NCBI GenBank assembly: GCA_037974665.1
Contig: CM075773.1
Coordinates: forward strand, 27,807,853-27,871,852
DNA from: Ehretia macrophylla
Taxonomy: Eukaryota > Streptophyta > Magnoliopsida > Boraginales > Ehretiaceae
Length of the DNA: 64,000 nt
Direction of reading: 5' to 3'
Under the pieces are notes generated by a model. That model ran no database searches, was not told the DNA's origin, and worked only from the letters and a program-made list of their open reading frames with translations. Positions 11,685 through 24,558 of this stretch are shown in pieces (the stretch's first letter is position 1; every line of letters begins with the position of its first letter). A program made the translations under genes and the position numbers.

Positions 11685-12246
11685 ATCATGTTGAGGGCAC
11701 AATTCTTTTATGTGTTGACGGTTCAGAGTCCCAGCCCAAAGAGATGGCCCATTCAAAAGGCCCAATGGGCTTAACGACAACCCATCTACTTCAACAACGC
11801 AGCATCCTCGCAAGACATGATATCGACGTGTTGTAAGGCCCTCTAAGGTCCCACAAGTTACGTTTTCGTCCTTTTAACAGCTCTGGAGGTACGATCCAGG
11901 ACGGAAAAATAGAGCAAAAGAAGAAAAGTGGCCCAAAACTGATGAAAACGTTCTATTTTGGGATCCAAAAATGGGCGTAGCAGAGCAAACTTGCTGCCCG
12001 CATCATCGATCTCTCGGAGAGGTTTCCAACGATATGTTGTGCGCCGCGTAACTCCTTACGGATAAAAAGTTATGGGCACCGGAGAGACGAAGAACTGGTC
12101 ACAAGCCCTACGCCCTCGGTTTGCGGGCCCAGCCTCTACCTGAAGCGTAGTTTTCTTTCCCAAGGTGTCGTGGGATTCGGTAATAGAAATGTAGTGGATA
12201 AAGCATCTTGGCAAGACTAACCGGGGCAAAAAAAAATTGAAGAGTG

Positions 12247-12364
12247 GGGTGCAACACAAGGATTTCCCAGGGGGTCACCCATCCTAGTACTACTCACGCC
12301 CAAGCACGCTTTACCTCGGAGTTCTGATGGGATTCGGTGCATTAGTGCTAGTATGATCGCACCC
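12247..12364 (-). rRNA. 5S rRNA gene copy 5
   Basis: Full length with 7 differences (IE 1, A box 2, C box intact). The -28 box is intact. Confidence 0.93.
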
Positions 12365-12924
12365 GTCATGTTGATGGCACAAATCCTTTATGTGTTTACG
12401 GTTCACAGTCCCAGCCCCGAGAGATAGCCTATTCAAAAGGCCCAATGGGCTTAATGACAACCCAATTGCTTCAACAATGCAGCATTCTCCCAAGACAAGA
12501 TATCGATGCATTGTTGGGACCTATAATGTCCTGCGAGTTAGATTGTCGTCCTTTTACCAGCTCACGACGTACGATCCGGGATGAAAAAACTGAGCAAAAG
12601 AAGAAAAATAGCCTGAAACTGATGAAAATGTTCAATTTTGGGATTAAAAAACAGGTGCAGCAGGGCAGGCTTGTTGCCCCTGTTGTAGAGCTCTCGGAGA
12701 GCTTTCCAACAGTATCCTGTACACCTTGTAACTCCTTACAGATTAAAAGTTATGGACGCCGGAGCGACAGAGCCCTAGTCCCAAGCCCTACGCCCTCGGT
12801 TTGCGGGCCTACCCTCTACGTGAAGCGAAGTTCTCTTGCCCAAGGTACCCTGGGATTCGGTAATGGAAATGTGGTGTATAAAGTATCTCGGCAACCCTAA
12901 CGGGGGAAAAAAATTGAAAATGGG

Positions 12925-13042
12925 GGGTGCAACACGAGGACTTCCCAGGGGATCATCCATCCTAGTACTACTCTCGCCCAAGCACGCTTAACTTTGCAGT
13001 TCTGATGGGATCTGGTGCATTAGTGCTAGTATGATCGCACGC
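12925..13042 (-). rRNA. 5S rRNA gene copy 6
   Basis: Full length with 7 differences (C box 2; IE and A box match the majority). The -28 motif is TACATAAAGG. Confidence 0.93.
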
Positions 13043-13603
13043 GTCATGTTAAGGGCATAAATCCTTTATGTATTGACGGTTCACAGTCCCTGCTTAGAGA
13101 GATGGCCCATTCAAAAGGCCCAAAGGGCTTAACGACAACCCATCCACTTCAACAACACAACATCCTTGCAAGGCGTGATATTGACTCGTTGGAGGGCCCT
13201 CTAATATCCCTTGAGTTAGGTTGTCGTCCTTTTAACAGCTCAAGACGTATGATTCGGGACGAAAAAACAGAGCAAAAGAAGAAAAGTGGCCAAAAATTGA
13301 TGAAAACGTTCAATTTTGGGATCCAAAAATTGGCGCAGCCGAGCATGCTTGATGCCCCCATCGTAGAGCTCTCGAAAAGCTTTCCAACGGTATGCTGTGA
13401 TCTGCGTAATTCCTTACGGATCAAAAGTTATCGGCGCCGGAGCGACGGAGACTTGGTCACAAGCCCTACGCCCTCGGTTTATGGGCCCAACCTCTACTTG
13501 AAGCGAAATTGTCTTGCCCAAGGTGCCGTGGGATTCGGTAATAGAAATGTGGTAGATAAAGTATCATGGCAACCCTAACCGGGGCAAAAAAAATTGAAAA
13601 GGG

Positions 13604-13721
13604 GGTTGCAACACGAGGACTTCCCAGGGGGTCACCTATCCTAGTACTACTCTCGGCCAAGCACGCTTAACTTCGGAGTTCTGATAGAATCCGGTGCATT
13701 AGTGCTGGTATGATCGCACCC
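13604..13721 (-). rRNA. 5S rRNA gene copy 7
   Basis: Among the best-preserved copies: 5 differences (C box 1 at n85; IE and A box match the majority) with an intact -28 box. Confidence 0.94.
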
Positions 13722-14282
13722 GTTATGTTGAGGGCACAAATCCTTTATGTGTTGACGGTTCACAGTACCAGCCCCGAGAAATGGCCCAGTCAAAAGGCCC
13801 AACGGGCTTAACGATAACCTATCCGCTTCAACAACACAGCATCCTTGCAAGACGTGATATCAACGCATTTTACGGCCCTCTAATGTCCCATGAATTAGGT
13901 TGTCATCCTTTTAACAGCTCACGACGTACGATCCGGGACAGAAAAACACAGCAAAAGAAGAAAAGTGGCCCGAAACTGATGAAAACATTGGATTTTGGGA
14001 TCCAAAAAAAGGCGCAGCCGAGCAAGCCTGCCGCCCCCATCGTAGAGCTCTGGAAAAGCTTTCCAACGGTATATTGTGCGCCACGTAACTCCTTACGGAT
14101 CAAAAGTTATGGGCACCGGAGCGACGGGGACCTGGTCACAAGCCCTACGCCCTCAGTTTGCAGGCCCAACCTCTACGAGATGTGAAGTTGTCTTGCCCAA
14201 GGTACAGTTGGATTCGGTAATAGAAATATGGTAGATAAATTATCTTGGCAACCTTATCTGGGGCAAAAAAAATTGAAAAAGG

Positions 14283-14399
14283 GGGTGTAAAACGAGAACT
14301 TCCAGGGGGTCACCCATCTTAGTACTACTCTCGCCCAAGCACGCTTAACTTCAGATTTCTAATGGGATCCGGTGCATTAGTGCTGGTATGATCGCACCC
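14283..14399 (-). rRNA. 5S rRNA gene copy 8
   Basis: 117 nt, one C lost at the edge of the C box. Eight differences. The -28 box is intact. The spacer upstream of this gene is 12 bp short near 14877. Confidence 0.92.
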
Positions 14400-14949
14400 G
14401 TCATGTTGAGGGCACAATTCCTTTATGTGTTGACAGTTCACAGTCCCAGCCCAGAGAGATGGCCCATTTAAAAGGCCTAATGGGCTTAACGACAACCCAT
14501 CTGCCTCAACAACGTAGCATCCTCGCAAGACGTGATATCGATGACTTGGAGGGCCCTCTAATGTCCCGCGAGTTAGGTTATCGTTCTTTTAATAGCTCAC
14601 GACGTACGATTCGGTACGGAAAAACTAAGCAAAAGAAGAAAAGTGGCCCAAAACTAATGAAAATGTTCAATTTTGGGATCCAAAAATGGGCGCAGTTAAG
14701 CAGGCTTGCTACCGTCGTTGTAGAGCCCTCGGAGAGGTTTCCAACAGTATGTTGTGTGCTGCGTAACTCCTTACGAATCAAAAGTTATGGGCAACAGAGC
14801 GACGGAGAGCTTGTCACAAGCCCTACGCCCTCGGTTTGCAGGCCCAGCCTCTACGTAAAGAGAAGTTTTCTTGCCCGGATTCGGTAATAGAAATGTGGTG
14901 GATAAAGTATCTTGGCAACCCTAACCGTGGAAAAAAAAATTGAAAAGGG

Positions 14950-15067
14950 TGGTGCAACACGAAGACTTCCTAGGGGTTCACCCATCCTAGTACTACTCTC
15001 GTCCAAGCGCGCTTAACTTCGGAGTTCTGATGGGATAACATGCATTAGTGTTTGTATGATCGCACCC
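14950..15067 (-). rRNA. 5S rRNA gene copy 9
   Basis: Full length with 12 differences. Four adjacent changes at n28-31 destroy the usual GGATCC core. C box 2, A box 1. The -28 box is intact. Confidence 0.92.
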
Positions 15068-15627
15068 ATCATGTTGAGGGCACAATTCCTTTATGTGTTA
15101 ATGGTTCACAGTCCCAGCCTAGAGAGATGGCGCATTCAAAAGGCCCAATGGGCTTAACGACAACACATCTGCTTCAACAACGCAGCATCCTCTCAAGACG
15201 TGACATTGACGTGTTGTAGGGCCCTCTATTGTCCCATGAATTAGGTTGTCGTCCTTTTAACAACTCACGACGTACGATTCGGGACGGAGAAACAGAGAAA
15301 AAGAAGAAAAGTGGCCCAAAACTAATGAAAACGATAGATTTCAGGCTCTAAAAATGGGCGCAGCCGAGCAGCTTGCTGCCCTTGTCGTAAAGCTCTCGGA
15401 GAGCTTTCCAACAGTATGTTGTACGCCGCGTAACTCCTTAAGAATCAAAAATTATGGACACCGGAGTGACTGAGACATGGTCACAAGCCCTACGCCCACA
15501 GTTTCCAGGCCCAGCCTCTACGTGAAGCGAAGTTGTCTTGCCCAAGGTGCCGTGGGATTCGGTAATAGAAATGTGGGGGATAAAGAATCTTGGCAACCCT
15601 AACCGGGGCAAAAAAAATTTAAAAGGG

Positions 15628-15745
15628 GGGTGCAACATGAGGACTTCCCAAGGGGTGACCAATCCTAGTACTACTCTCGCCCAAGCACGCTTAACTTTAG
15701 AGTTCTGATGGGATCCGGTGCATTAGTGTTGGTATGATCGTACCC
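15628..15745 (-). rRNA. 5S rRNA gene copy 10
   Basis: Full length with 8 differences (C box 3; A box and IE match the majority). The -28 motif is CAAATAAGGG. Confidence 0.92.
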
Positions 15746-16307
15746 GTCATGTTGAGCACTTAAATCCCTTATTTGTTGATGGTTCACAGTCCCAGCCCAG
15801 AGAGATGGCCCATTCAAAAGGCCAAATAGGCTTAACGACAACCCATCCGCTACAACAACACAGTATCCTCGCAAGACGTGATATCGACGTGTTGTAGGGC
15901 CATCAAATGTCCGGTGAGTTAGGTTGTCGTCCTCTTAACAGCTCACGACATATGATCCGGGACGGAAAAACAGAGCAAAAGATGAAAAGTGGCCTGAAAC
16001 TGATGAAAACGTTCGATTTTGGGCTCCAAAAATGGGAGTAGCAAACCAGGATTGCTGCCGTCGTTGTAGAGCTCTCGTAGAGCTTTCCAACGGTATGCTG
16101 TGCGCCACGTAACTTCTTACGGATCAAAAGTTATGGGCACCGGAGCGATTGAGACCTGGTCCCAAGCCCTACGCCCTCATTTTGCAGGCCCAGCCACTAC
16201 GTGAAGCGAAGTTGTCTTGCCCAAGGTGCTGTAGGATTCAATAATAAAAATGTGGTAGATAAAGTATCTTGGCAACCCTAACCGGGGCAAAAAAAATTGA
16301 AAAAGGG

Positions 16308-16425
16308 GGGTGCAACACGAGGACTTCCCAGGGGGTCACCCATCATAGTACTACTCTCGCCCAAGCATGCTTAACTTCTGAGTTCTGATGGGAGTCGCGG
16401 CATTAGTGCTGGTGTGATCGCACCT
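16308..16425 (-). rRNA. 5S rRNA gene copy 11
   Basis: Full length with 9 differences, four of them clustered at n27-32. C box 1, A box 1. The -28 motif CATATAAAGG is closer to a classical TATATAA box than the majority form. Confidence 0.92.
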
Positions 16426-16981
16426 GCCAAGTTAAGGGCACAAATCCTTTATATGTTGACAGTTCACAGTCCCAGCCTAGATAGATAGCCCATTCAAAAG
16501 GCCCAATGGGCTTAACAAGAACCCATCTGCTTCAACAATGCAGCATCCTCGCAAGACGTGATATCGATTGTAGGGCCGTCTAATGTCCCGTGCGTTAGGT
16601 TGTTGTCCTTTTAACAGCTCACGACATACGATTCGGGACAAAAAAATAGAGCAAAAGAAGAAAAGTTTCCCGAAACTGATGAAAAAGTTCAATTTGGGCT
16701 CCAAAAACGGGTGCAACCGAGTAGACTTATTGCCCCCGTCGTAGAACTCTCGGAGAGCTTTCCAACTATATGCTTTGCCCCGCGTAGCTCCTTACGGATT
16801 AAAAGTTATGGGCACCGGAGCGACGGAGACCTGATCACAAGCCCTACGCCCTCGGTTTGCCAGCCCAGCCTCTACGTGAAACGAAGTTGTCTTGCCCAAG
16901 GTACTGTGGGATTCGGTATTAGAAATGTGGTGGATAAAGAATCTTGGCAACCCTAACCGGGGAAAAAAAAATTAAAAAGTA

Positions 16982-17099
16982 GGGTGCAACACGAGGACTT
17001 CTTAGGGGGTCACCCATCCTAGTACTACTCTCGCCCAAGCACGCTTAACTTCAGAGTTCTGATGGGATCCGGTGCATTAGTACTGGTATGATCACACCC
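16982..17099 (-). rRNA. 5S rRNA gene copy 12
   Basis: Only 5 differences (C box 1). The -28 motif is altered to AACATAAGGT. Confidence 0.93.
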
Positions 17100-17661
17100 G
17101 TAATGTTGAGGGCGCAAATACCTTATGTTTTGACAGTTCACAGTCCCAGCCCAGAGAGATGGCCCATTCAAAAGCCCAATGGGCTTAAAGACAAACCATT
17201 CACTTCAACAACGCTGCATCATCATAAAACGTGATATCGACGTGTGGTAGGGCCCTGTAATATCGCACGAGTTAGGTTGTCGTCCTTTGAACAGCTCACG
17301 ACGTACGATCCGGGACAGAAAAATATTGCAAAAGAGAAAAAGTGACCCTAAACTGATGAAAACGTTCGATTTTGGTCTCTGAAAATAGGTGCAGCCTAGT
17401 AGGATTGCTACCCACGCCGTAGAGCTCTCGGAGAGCTTTCCAACGGTATGCTGTGCACCGTGTAACTCCTTACGGATCAAAAGTTATGGGCACCGAAGTG
17501 ACGGAGACCTGGTCACAAGCCATACGCCCTCGGTTTGCGGGCCGAGCCTCTATGTCAAGCGAAGTTGTCTTGCCCAATGTACTGTGGGATTCGGTAATAG
17601 AACTGTGGTGGATAAAGTATCTTGGCAACCCTAATCAGGGCAAAAAAAAATTGAAAAAGGG

Positions 17662-17779
17662 AGGTGCAACACGAGGACTTCGTAGGGGGTCACCCATCCT
17701 AGTACTACTCTCGCCCAAGCATACTTAACTCCGGAGTTCTGATGGGATCCGGTGCTTTAGTGATTTTATGATCGCACCC
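17662..17779 (-). rRNA. 5S rRNA gene copy 13
   Basis: Full length with 10 differences (C box 1, A box 2, three at n14-17). The -28 box is intact. Confidence 0.92.
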
Positions 17780-18340
17780 GTCATGTTGTGGGCACAAATC
17801 CTTTATGTGTTGACGGTTCATAGTCCTATCCTAGAGAGGTGGCCCATTCAAAAGGCCCAATGGGCTTAACGACATTTTATCCGCTTCAACAACGCAACAT
17901 CCTCGCAAGACGTGATTTTGACACATTGTAGGTCGCTCTAAAGTCTAGCACGATAGGTTTTCTTCCTTTTAACAACTCACGACGTATGATCCAGGACCCA
18001 AAAATAGAGTAGAAAAATAAATATTGTGCGAAACTGATGAAAACGTTCGATTTTGGGCACCAAAAATTGGCGTAGCCGAGCAGGCTTGCTGCCCCCGAAG
18101 TAGAGCTCTTAGAAAGCTTTCCAACAGTATGCTGTGCATCGCATAACTCCCTACATATCAAAAGTTATGGGCGCTGGAGCGACGGAGACCTGGTCACAAG
18201 CCCTACGCCCTCGGTTTGCGGGCCCAGCCTCTACTTGAAGCGAAGCTGTCTTGCCCAAGGTGCCATGGGATTCGGTAATAGAAATGTGGTGGATAAAGTA
18301 TCTTGGCAACCCTAACCGGGGCAAAAAAAATTGAAAAGGG

Positions 18341-18458
18341 GGGTGCAACATGAGGACTTCCCAGGGGATCACTTATCCTAGTACTACTCTCGCCCAAGCA
18401 CGTTTAACTTCGCAGTTCTGATGGGATCTGGTGCATTAGGGCTAGTATGATCGCACCC
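18341..18458 (-). rRNA. 5S rRNA gene copy 14
   Basis: Full length with 9 differences (C box 3, A box 1). The -28 motif is CACATAAAGC. Confidence 0.92.
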
Positions 18459-19019
18459 GTCACGTTGAGGGCATAAATGCTTTATGTGTTGACGGTTCAC
18501 AGTCCCTGCCCAGAGAGATGGCCCATTCAAAAGGCCCAAAGGGCTTAACGACAACCCATCCCTTTAACAACGCAACATCCTTGCAAAACGTGATATCGAC
18601 ACATTGTTGGGCCCTCTAATGTCCCGCGAGTTAGGTTGTCGTTCTTTTAATAGCTCACGACGTACTATCTGAAACGAAAAAATAGGGAAAAAGTAGAAAA
18701 GTAGCCCAAAACTAAAGAAAACATTCAATTTTGTTATCCAAAAATAGGCACAGCGGAGCAGGCTTGTTGCCCCCGTAGTGGAGCTCTCGGAGAGCTTTCC
18801 AACGGTATGTTGTGCGCCACATAACTCCTTATGGATCAAAAGTTATCAGCGCCGGAGCGACAGAGACCTGGACACAAGCCCTACTCCCTAGGTTTGTGGG
18901 CCCAGCCTCTACGTTAAGCGAAGTTGTCTTGCCCAAGGTGGCGTGGGATTCTGTAATAGAAATGTGGTGGATAAAGAATCTTGGCAACCCTAACCGGGGC
19001 AAAAAAAAATTGAAAAGGG

Positions 19020-19137
19020 GGGTGGAACACGAGGACTTCCCAGAGGGTCACCCATCCTAGTACTACTCTCGCCCAAGCGTGCTTAACATCGGAGTAATGA
19101 TGAGATCTGGTGCATTAGTGCTAGTATGATCGCACCT
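19020..19137 (-). rRNA. 5S rRNA gene copy 15
   Basis: Full length with 11 differences (C box 1, A box 3). It shares the plus-strand GGAGTAATGATG variant with copies 17 and 19. The -28 box is intact. Confidence 0.92.
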
Positions 19138-19698
19138 GTTATGTTGAGGGCACAAATCCTTTATGTGTTGACGGTTTACAGTCCCAGCCAAGAGAGATGG
19201 CCCATTCAAAAGGCCCAATGGGCTTAACGATAACCCATTCGCTTCAACAACGCAGCATCCTCGCAAGATAGGATATCGATGCATTGTGGGGCCTTATAAT
19301 GTCACGTGAGTTAGGTTGTGGTCCTTTTAACAGCTCACGACGTACGATCCGGGATGAAAAATTAGAGCACCAGAAGAAAAGTGGCCTAAAACTGATGAAA
19401 ATGTTCAATTTTGGGCTCCGAAAATGGGCATAGCCGAGCAAGCTTGCTGCCCCCGCCGTCGAGTACTCGAAGAGTTCTCCAACGGTATGCTGTGCGCCGC
19501 GTAACTCCGTACAGATCAAAAGTTATGGACACTATAGCGACGGAGACCTGGTCACAAGCCCTACGCCCTTGGTTTGTGGGCCCAACCTCTACTTGAAGCG
19601 AAGTTGTCTTTCCCACGGTGCCGTGGGATTCGGTGATAGAAATGTGGTGGGTAAAGTATCTTGGCAACCCTAACGGGGGCAAAAAAAATTGAAAAAGG

Positions 19699-19816
19699 GG
19701 GTACAACACGAGGACTTCCCAGGGGGTCACCCATCATAGTATTACTCTCGCCCAAGCTCACTTAACTTCACAGTTCTGATGGGATCTAGTGTATTAGTGC
19801 TAGTATGATTGCACCC
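19699..19816 (-). rRNA. 5S rRNA gene copy 16
   Basis: Full length with 12 differences (C box 1, A box 2). Identical to copy 18, 1,358 bp away, as part of a two-unit duplication. The -28 box is intact. Confidence 0.93.
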
Positions 19817-20377
19817 GTCATGTTGGGGGCATAAATCCTTTATGTGTTGACGGTTCACAATCCTTGCCCAGAGAGATGGCCTATTCAAAAGGCCCATAGG
19901 GCTTAACGACAACCCATCCACTTCAACAACGCAGCATCCTCGCAAGACGGGATATCAATGCGTTGTGGGGCCCTATAATGTCCCGCAAGTTAGGTAGTGG
20001 TCCTTTTAACATCTCACGACATACGATCCAGGATGAAAAAATAGAGCACAAGAAGAAAAGTGTCCTGAAACTGATGAAAATGTTCAATTTTGGGATCCAA
20101 ACACGGGCGCAACCGAGTAGCCTTGATGCCCCAGTCGTAGAGCTCTCGGAGAGTTTTCCAACGGTATGCTGTGCACCGCATAACTCCTTACGGATCAAAA
20201 GTTATGGACGCCGGAGCGACGGAGACCTAGTCACAAGCCATACGCCCTCGATTTGCGGGCCCATCCTCTACTTGAAGCGAAGTTGTCTTGCCCAAGGTGC
20301 CATGGCATTCGGTAATAGAAATGTGGGGGATAAAGTATCTTGGCAACCCTAACCAGGGCAAAGAAAATTGAAAAAGG

Positions 20378-20495
20378 GGGTGCAACACAAGGACTTCCCA
20401 GGGGGTCACCCATCCTAGTACTACTCTCGCCCAAGCACGCTTAAAATCGGAGTAATGATGGGATCTAGTGCATTAGTGCTAGTATGATCACACCC
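20378..20495 (-). rRNA. 5S rRNA gene copy 17
   Basis: Full length with 9 differences (A box 2, at n50-51; C box and IE match the majority). Identical to copy 19. The -28 box is intact. Confidence 0.93.
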
Positions 20496-21056
20496 GTTAT
20501 GTTGTGGGCACAAATCCTTTATGTGTTAACTGTTCACAGTCCTAGCCTAGAGAGATGGCCCACTCAAAAGGCCCAATGGGCTTAATGACAACCCATTCGC
20601 TTCAACAACGTAGCATCCTTGCAAGATGTGATATCGATGCGTTGTTGGGCCCTTTAATGTGCTGCGAGTTAGGTTGTCATCCTTTTTACAACTCATGACG
20701 TACGATCCAGGATCGAAAAATAGAGCAAAAGAACAAAAGTGGCCCAAAACTGATGAAAATGTTCTATTTTGGGTTCCAAAAACGGGCGCAGCCGACTAGG
20801 CTTGCTGCCCCCGTCGTAGAGCTCTCAGAGAGCTTTCCAACGGTATGCTGTCCACCGAATAACTCCTTACGGATCAAAAGTTATGGGCACCGGAGCAACG
20901 GAGACCTGGTCACATGCCCTATGCCCTCAGTTTACGGGCCCAGCCTCTACGTGAAGCGAAGTTGTTTTGCCCAAGGTGCCGTGTGATTCGGTGATAGAAA
21001 TGTGGTGGGTAAAGTATCTTGGCAACCCTAACCGGGGCAAAAAAAATTGAAAAAGG

Positions 21057-21174
21057 GGGTACAACACGAGGACTTCCCAGGGGGTCACCCATCATAGTAT
21101 TACTCTCGCCCAAGCTCACTTAACTTCACAGTTCTGATGGGATCTAGTGTATTAGTGCTAGTATGATTGCACCC
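21057..21174 (-). rRNA. 5S rRNA gene copy 18
   Basis: Identical to copy 16 through the whole gene, with an intact -28 box. Confidence 0.93.
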
Positions 21175-21735
21175 GTCATGTTGGGGGCATAAATCCTTTA
21201 TGTGTTGACGGTTCACAATCCTTGCCCAGAGAGATGGCCTATTCAAAAGGCCCATAGGGCTTAACGACAACCCATCCACTTCAACAACGCAGCATCCTCG
21301 CAAGACGGGATATCGATGCGTTGTGGGGCCCTATAATGTCCCGCAAGTTAGGTAGTGGTCCTTTTAACAGCTCACGACATACGATCCGGGACGAAAAAAT
21401 AGAGCACAAGAAGAAAAGTGTCCTGAAACTGATGAAAATGTTCAATTTTGGGATCCAAACACGGGCGCAACCGAGCAGCCTTGATGCCCCAGTCGTAGAG
21501 TTCTCGGAGAGTTTTCCAACGGTATGCTGTGCACCGCATAACTCCTTACGGATCAAAAGTTATGGACGCCGGAGCGACGGAGACCTAGTCACAAGCCATA
21601 CGCCCTCGATTTGCAGGCCCATCCTCTACTTGAAGCGAAGTTGTCTTGCCCAAGGTGCCATGGCATTCGGTAATAGAAATGTGGAGGATAAAGTATCTTG
21701 GCAACCCTAACCAGGGCAAAGAAAATTGAAAAAGG

Positions 21736-21853
21736 GGGTGCAACACAAGGACTTCCCAGGGGGTCACCCATCCTAGTACTACTCTCGCCCAAGCACGCTT
21801 AAAATCGGAGTAATGATGGGATCTAGTGCATTAGTGCTAGTATGATCACACCC
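21736..21853 (-). rRNA. 5S rRNA gene copy 19
   Basis: Identical to copy 17 in the gene. The upstream box has changed since the duplication: CACAAAAAGG loses the TATA-like core. Confidence 0.93.
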
Positions 21854-22416
21854 GTTATGTTGAGGGCACAAATCCTTTTTGTGTTGACGGTTCACAATCC
21901 CAGCCTAGAGAGATGGCCCATTCAAAAGGCCTAATGGGCTTAATGACAACCCATCCGCTTCAACAACGTAGCATCCTCGTAAGAACGGATATCGATGCGT
22001 TGTGGGGCCTTATAATGTCCCGCGAGTTAGGTTGTCATCCTTTTTACAGCTCATGACGTACGATCCAGGATCGAAAAATAGAGCAAAAGAACAAAAGTGG
22101 CCCAAAACTGATGAAAATGTTCTATTTTGGGTTCCAAAAACGGGCGCAGCCGACTAGGCTTGCTTCCCCTGTACTAGAGCTCTTAGGGAGCTTTCCAACG
22201 GTATGCTATCCACCGTATAACTCCTTACAGATCAAAAGTTATGGACACTTGAGCGACGGAGACCGGGTCACAGGCCCCACGCCCTGGGTTTGCAGGCCCA
22301 GCCTCTACGTGAAGTGAAGTTGTTTTGCCCAAGGTGCCGTGTGATTAGATAATAGAAATGTGGTGGATAAAGTATCTTGGCAACCCTAACCAGGGTAAAA
22401 AAAAATTGAAAAGGGG

Positions 22417-22534
22417 GGGGGCAACACGAGGACTTCTCTGGGGGTCACCCATCCTAGTACTACTCTCACCCAAGCACGCTTAACTTCGGAGTTCTGATGG
22501 GATCCTGTGCATTAGTGCGGGTATGATTGCACTC
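22417..22534 (-). rRNA. 5S rRNA gene copy 20
   Basis: Full length with 8 differences (C box 1, IE 1). The -28 box is intact. The gene 3' end runs into a 9 bp G tract on the plus strand. Confidence 0.92.
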
Positions 22535-23095
22535 GTCATGTTGTGGGCACAAATCCTTTATGTGTTGACGGTTCACAGTCGCAGCCTAGAGAGATGGCCC
22601 ATTATAATGGCACAAAGGGCTTAACGACAACCCATCCACTTCAACAACACAGCATCCTCGCAAGACGTGATATCGACGTGATGTAAGGGCCTCTAATGTC
22701 CCGCGAGTTAGGTTGTCGTCCTTTTAACAGCTCACGACGTACCATCAGGGATTGAAAAATAGACCAGAAGTAGAAAAGTGGCCCAAAACTGATGAAAACA
22801 TTCAATTTTGGGCTCCAAAAATGGGCGCAGCCAAGCTGGCTTGCTGCCCCCGTCGTAGAGCTCTCGGAGATTTATCCAACAGTATGTTGTGCGCTACGTA
22901 ACTCCTTATGGACTGAAAGTTATTGGCGCCGTAGCGACGGAGACCTGGTCATAAGTCCTACGCCCTCGGTTTGTGGGCCCAGCCTCTACTTGAAGCTAAG
23001 ATGTCTTTCCCAAGGTGCCGTGGGTTTCGGTGATAGAAATGTGGAGGATAAAGTATCTTGGCAACCCTATCCGGGGCAAAAAAAATTGAAAAGAG

Positions 23096-23213
23096 GGGTG
23101 CAACACGAGGACTTCCCAGGGGGTCACCCATCCTAGTATTACTCTCGCCCAAGCATGCTTAACTTCACAGTTCTGATGGGATCTGGTGCCTTGGTGCTAG
23201 TATGATCGTACCC
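23096..23213 (-). rRNA. 5S rRNA gene copy 21
   Basis: Full length with 9 differences (A box 1). It shares n47 and n46 changes with copies 16 and 18. The -28 motif is CACAGAAAGG. Confidence 0.92.
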
Positions 23214-23774
23214 GTCATGTTGAGGGCATAAATCCTTTCTGTGTTGACAGTTCACAGTCCTTGCCCAGAGAGATGGCCTATTCAAAAGGCCCAGAGGGCT
23301 TAACGACAACCCATCCACCTTAATAACGCAACATCCTCACAAGACGTGATATCGACACATTGTAGGGCCCTCTAATGTCCCTTGAGTTAAGTTGTCGTTC
23401 TTTTAACAGCTCACGACGTACGATACAAGACAGAAAAACATAGCAAAAGAAGAAAAGTGACCCAAAACTGATGAAAACATTTGATTTTGTTCTTCAAAAA
23501 TTGGAGCAACTGAGCAGGTTTGCGGCCCCCATCGCAGAGCTCTCGGAGAGCTTTCAGTCGGTATGCTGTGCGCCACATAACTCCTTACGGATCAAAATTA
23601 ATGGGCACCGGAGTGACGAAGACCTGGTCACAGGCCCTACGACCCCAGTTTGCGGGTCCAGCCCCTACGTGAAGCGAAGTTGTCTTGCCCAAGGTGCCGT
23701 GGGATTCGGTAATAGAAATGTGGTGGATAAAGTATCTTGGCAACCCTAACTGGGGCAAAAAAAATTGAAAAGGG

Positions 23775-23892
23775 GGGTACAACACGAGGATTTACAAGGG
23801 GGTCACCCATCCTAATACTACTCTCGCCCTAACAAGCTTGACTTCGGAGTTCTGATGGGATCCGGTGCATTAGTGCTGGTATGATCGTACTC
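23775..23892 (-). rRNA. 5S rRNA gene copy 22
   Basis: Full length with 11 differences. Four fall in the A box, the most of any copy. The -28 motif is CCCATAAAGG. Confidence 0.92.
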
Positions 23893-24440
23893 GTCATGTT
23901 GAGGGCACAAATCCTTTATGGGTTGACGGTTCAAAGTCCCAGCCCAGAGAGATGGCACATTCAAAAGGCCCAATAGGCTTAACGACAACCTCTCCGCTTC
24001 AACATTGCAGCATCCTGGCAAGACGTGATATCGACGCGTTGTAGGGCCCTCTAATGTCCCGCGAGTTAGGTTGTCGTCCTTTTAACAGCTCACGACGTAC
24101 GATCCGGGACGGAAAAACAGAGCAAAAGAAGAAAAGTGGCCCAAAACTGATGTAAACATTCGATTTTGGGCTCCAAAAATGGGCGCAGCCGAGCCCGTCA
24201 TAGAGCTCTCGAAGAGCTTTCCAACAGTATGCTATGAGCCGCGTAACTCGTTACGGAACAAAAGTGATGGGCACCGAAACGACGGAGACTTGGTCACAAG
24301 CCCTACGCCCTTGGTTTGCGACCCTCGCCTCTACGTGAAGTGAAGATGTCTTGCCCAAGGTGCCGTGGGATTCGGTAATAGAAATGTGATGGATAAAGTA
24401 TCTTGGCAACCCTCACTGGGGCAAAAATATTTGAAAAGGG

Positions 24441-24558
24441 GGGTGCAACACGAAGACTTCCCAGTTGGTCACCCATCCTAGTACTACTCTTGCCCAAGCT
24501 AGCTTACCTTCGCAGCTCTGATGGGATCTGGTGCATTAATAATGGTATGATCGCACCT
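24441..24558 (-). rRNA. 5S rRNA gene copy 23
   Basis: Full length with 14 differences (C box 2, IE 1, A box 3). The -28 motif is CACATAATGG. Probably non-functional by sequence. The spacer to its left is 13 bp short near 24195. Confidence 0.91.

Larger units (their letters stand above)
19620..20977. repeat. two-unit duplication, copy A (5S 16-17)
   Basis: Direct repeat at an offset of 1,358 bp with 20978-22335. Both genes are identical and the spacers are nearly so; differences rise toward the right end. Confidence 0.88.
20978..22335. repeat. two-unit duplication, copy B (5S 18-19)
   Basis: Partner of 19620-20977. The main later changes are in the upstream box of copy 19 and in the spacer after it. 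Confidence 0.88.

Noticed and set aside
12445-12900. Longer plus-strand spacer ORFs of 120-158 codons, antisense to the 5S genes
   Set aside because: These are chance open frames in GC-moderate repeated spacer; they are not kept open across units.
13149-13424. A 91-codon minus-strand ORF (starting MIRKELRG or similar) that recurs in many 5S spacers
   Set aside because: It recurs because the spacer recurs. Many units break it with stops or shifts, changes fall in all codon positions, and it overlaps the 5S promoter region. No protein family is recognisable.
18203-18397. ORFs running through the 5S genes themselves (for example MGESSTRMGDPLGSPR and relatives)
   Set aside because: They are translations of the rRNA gene and its terminator, open only because the repeated sequence lacks stops in that frame.
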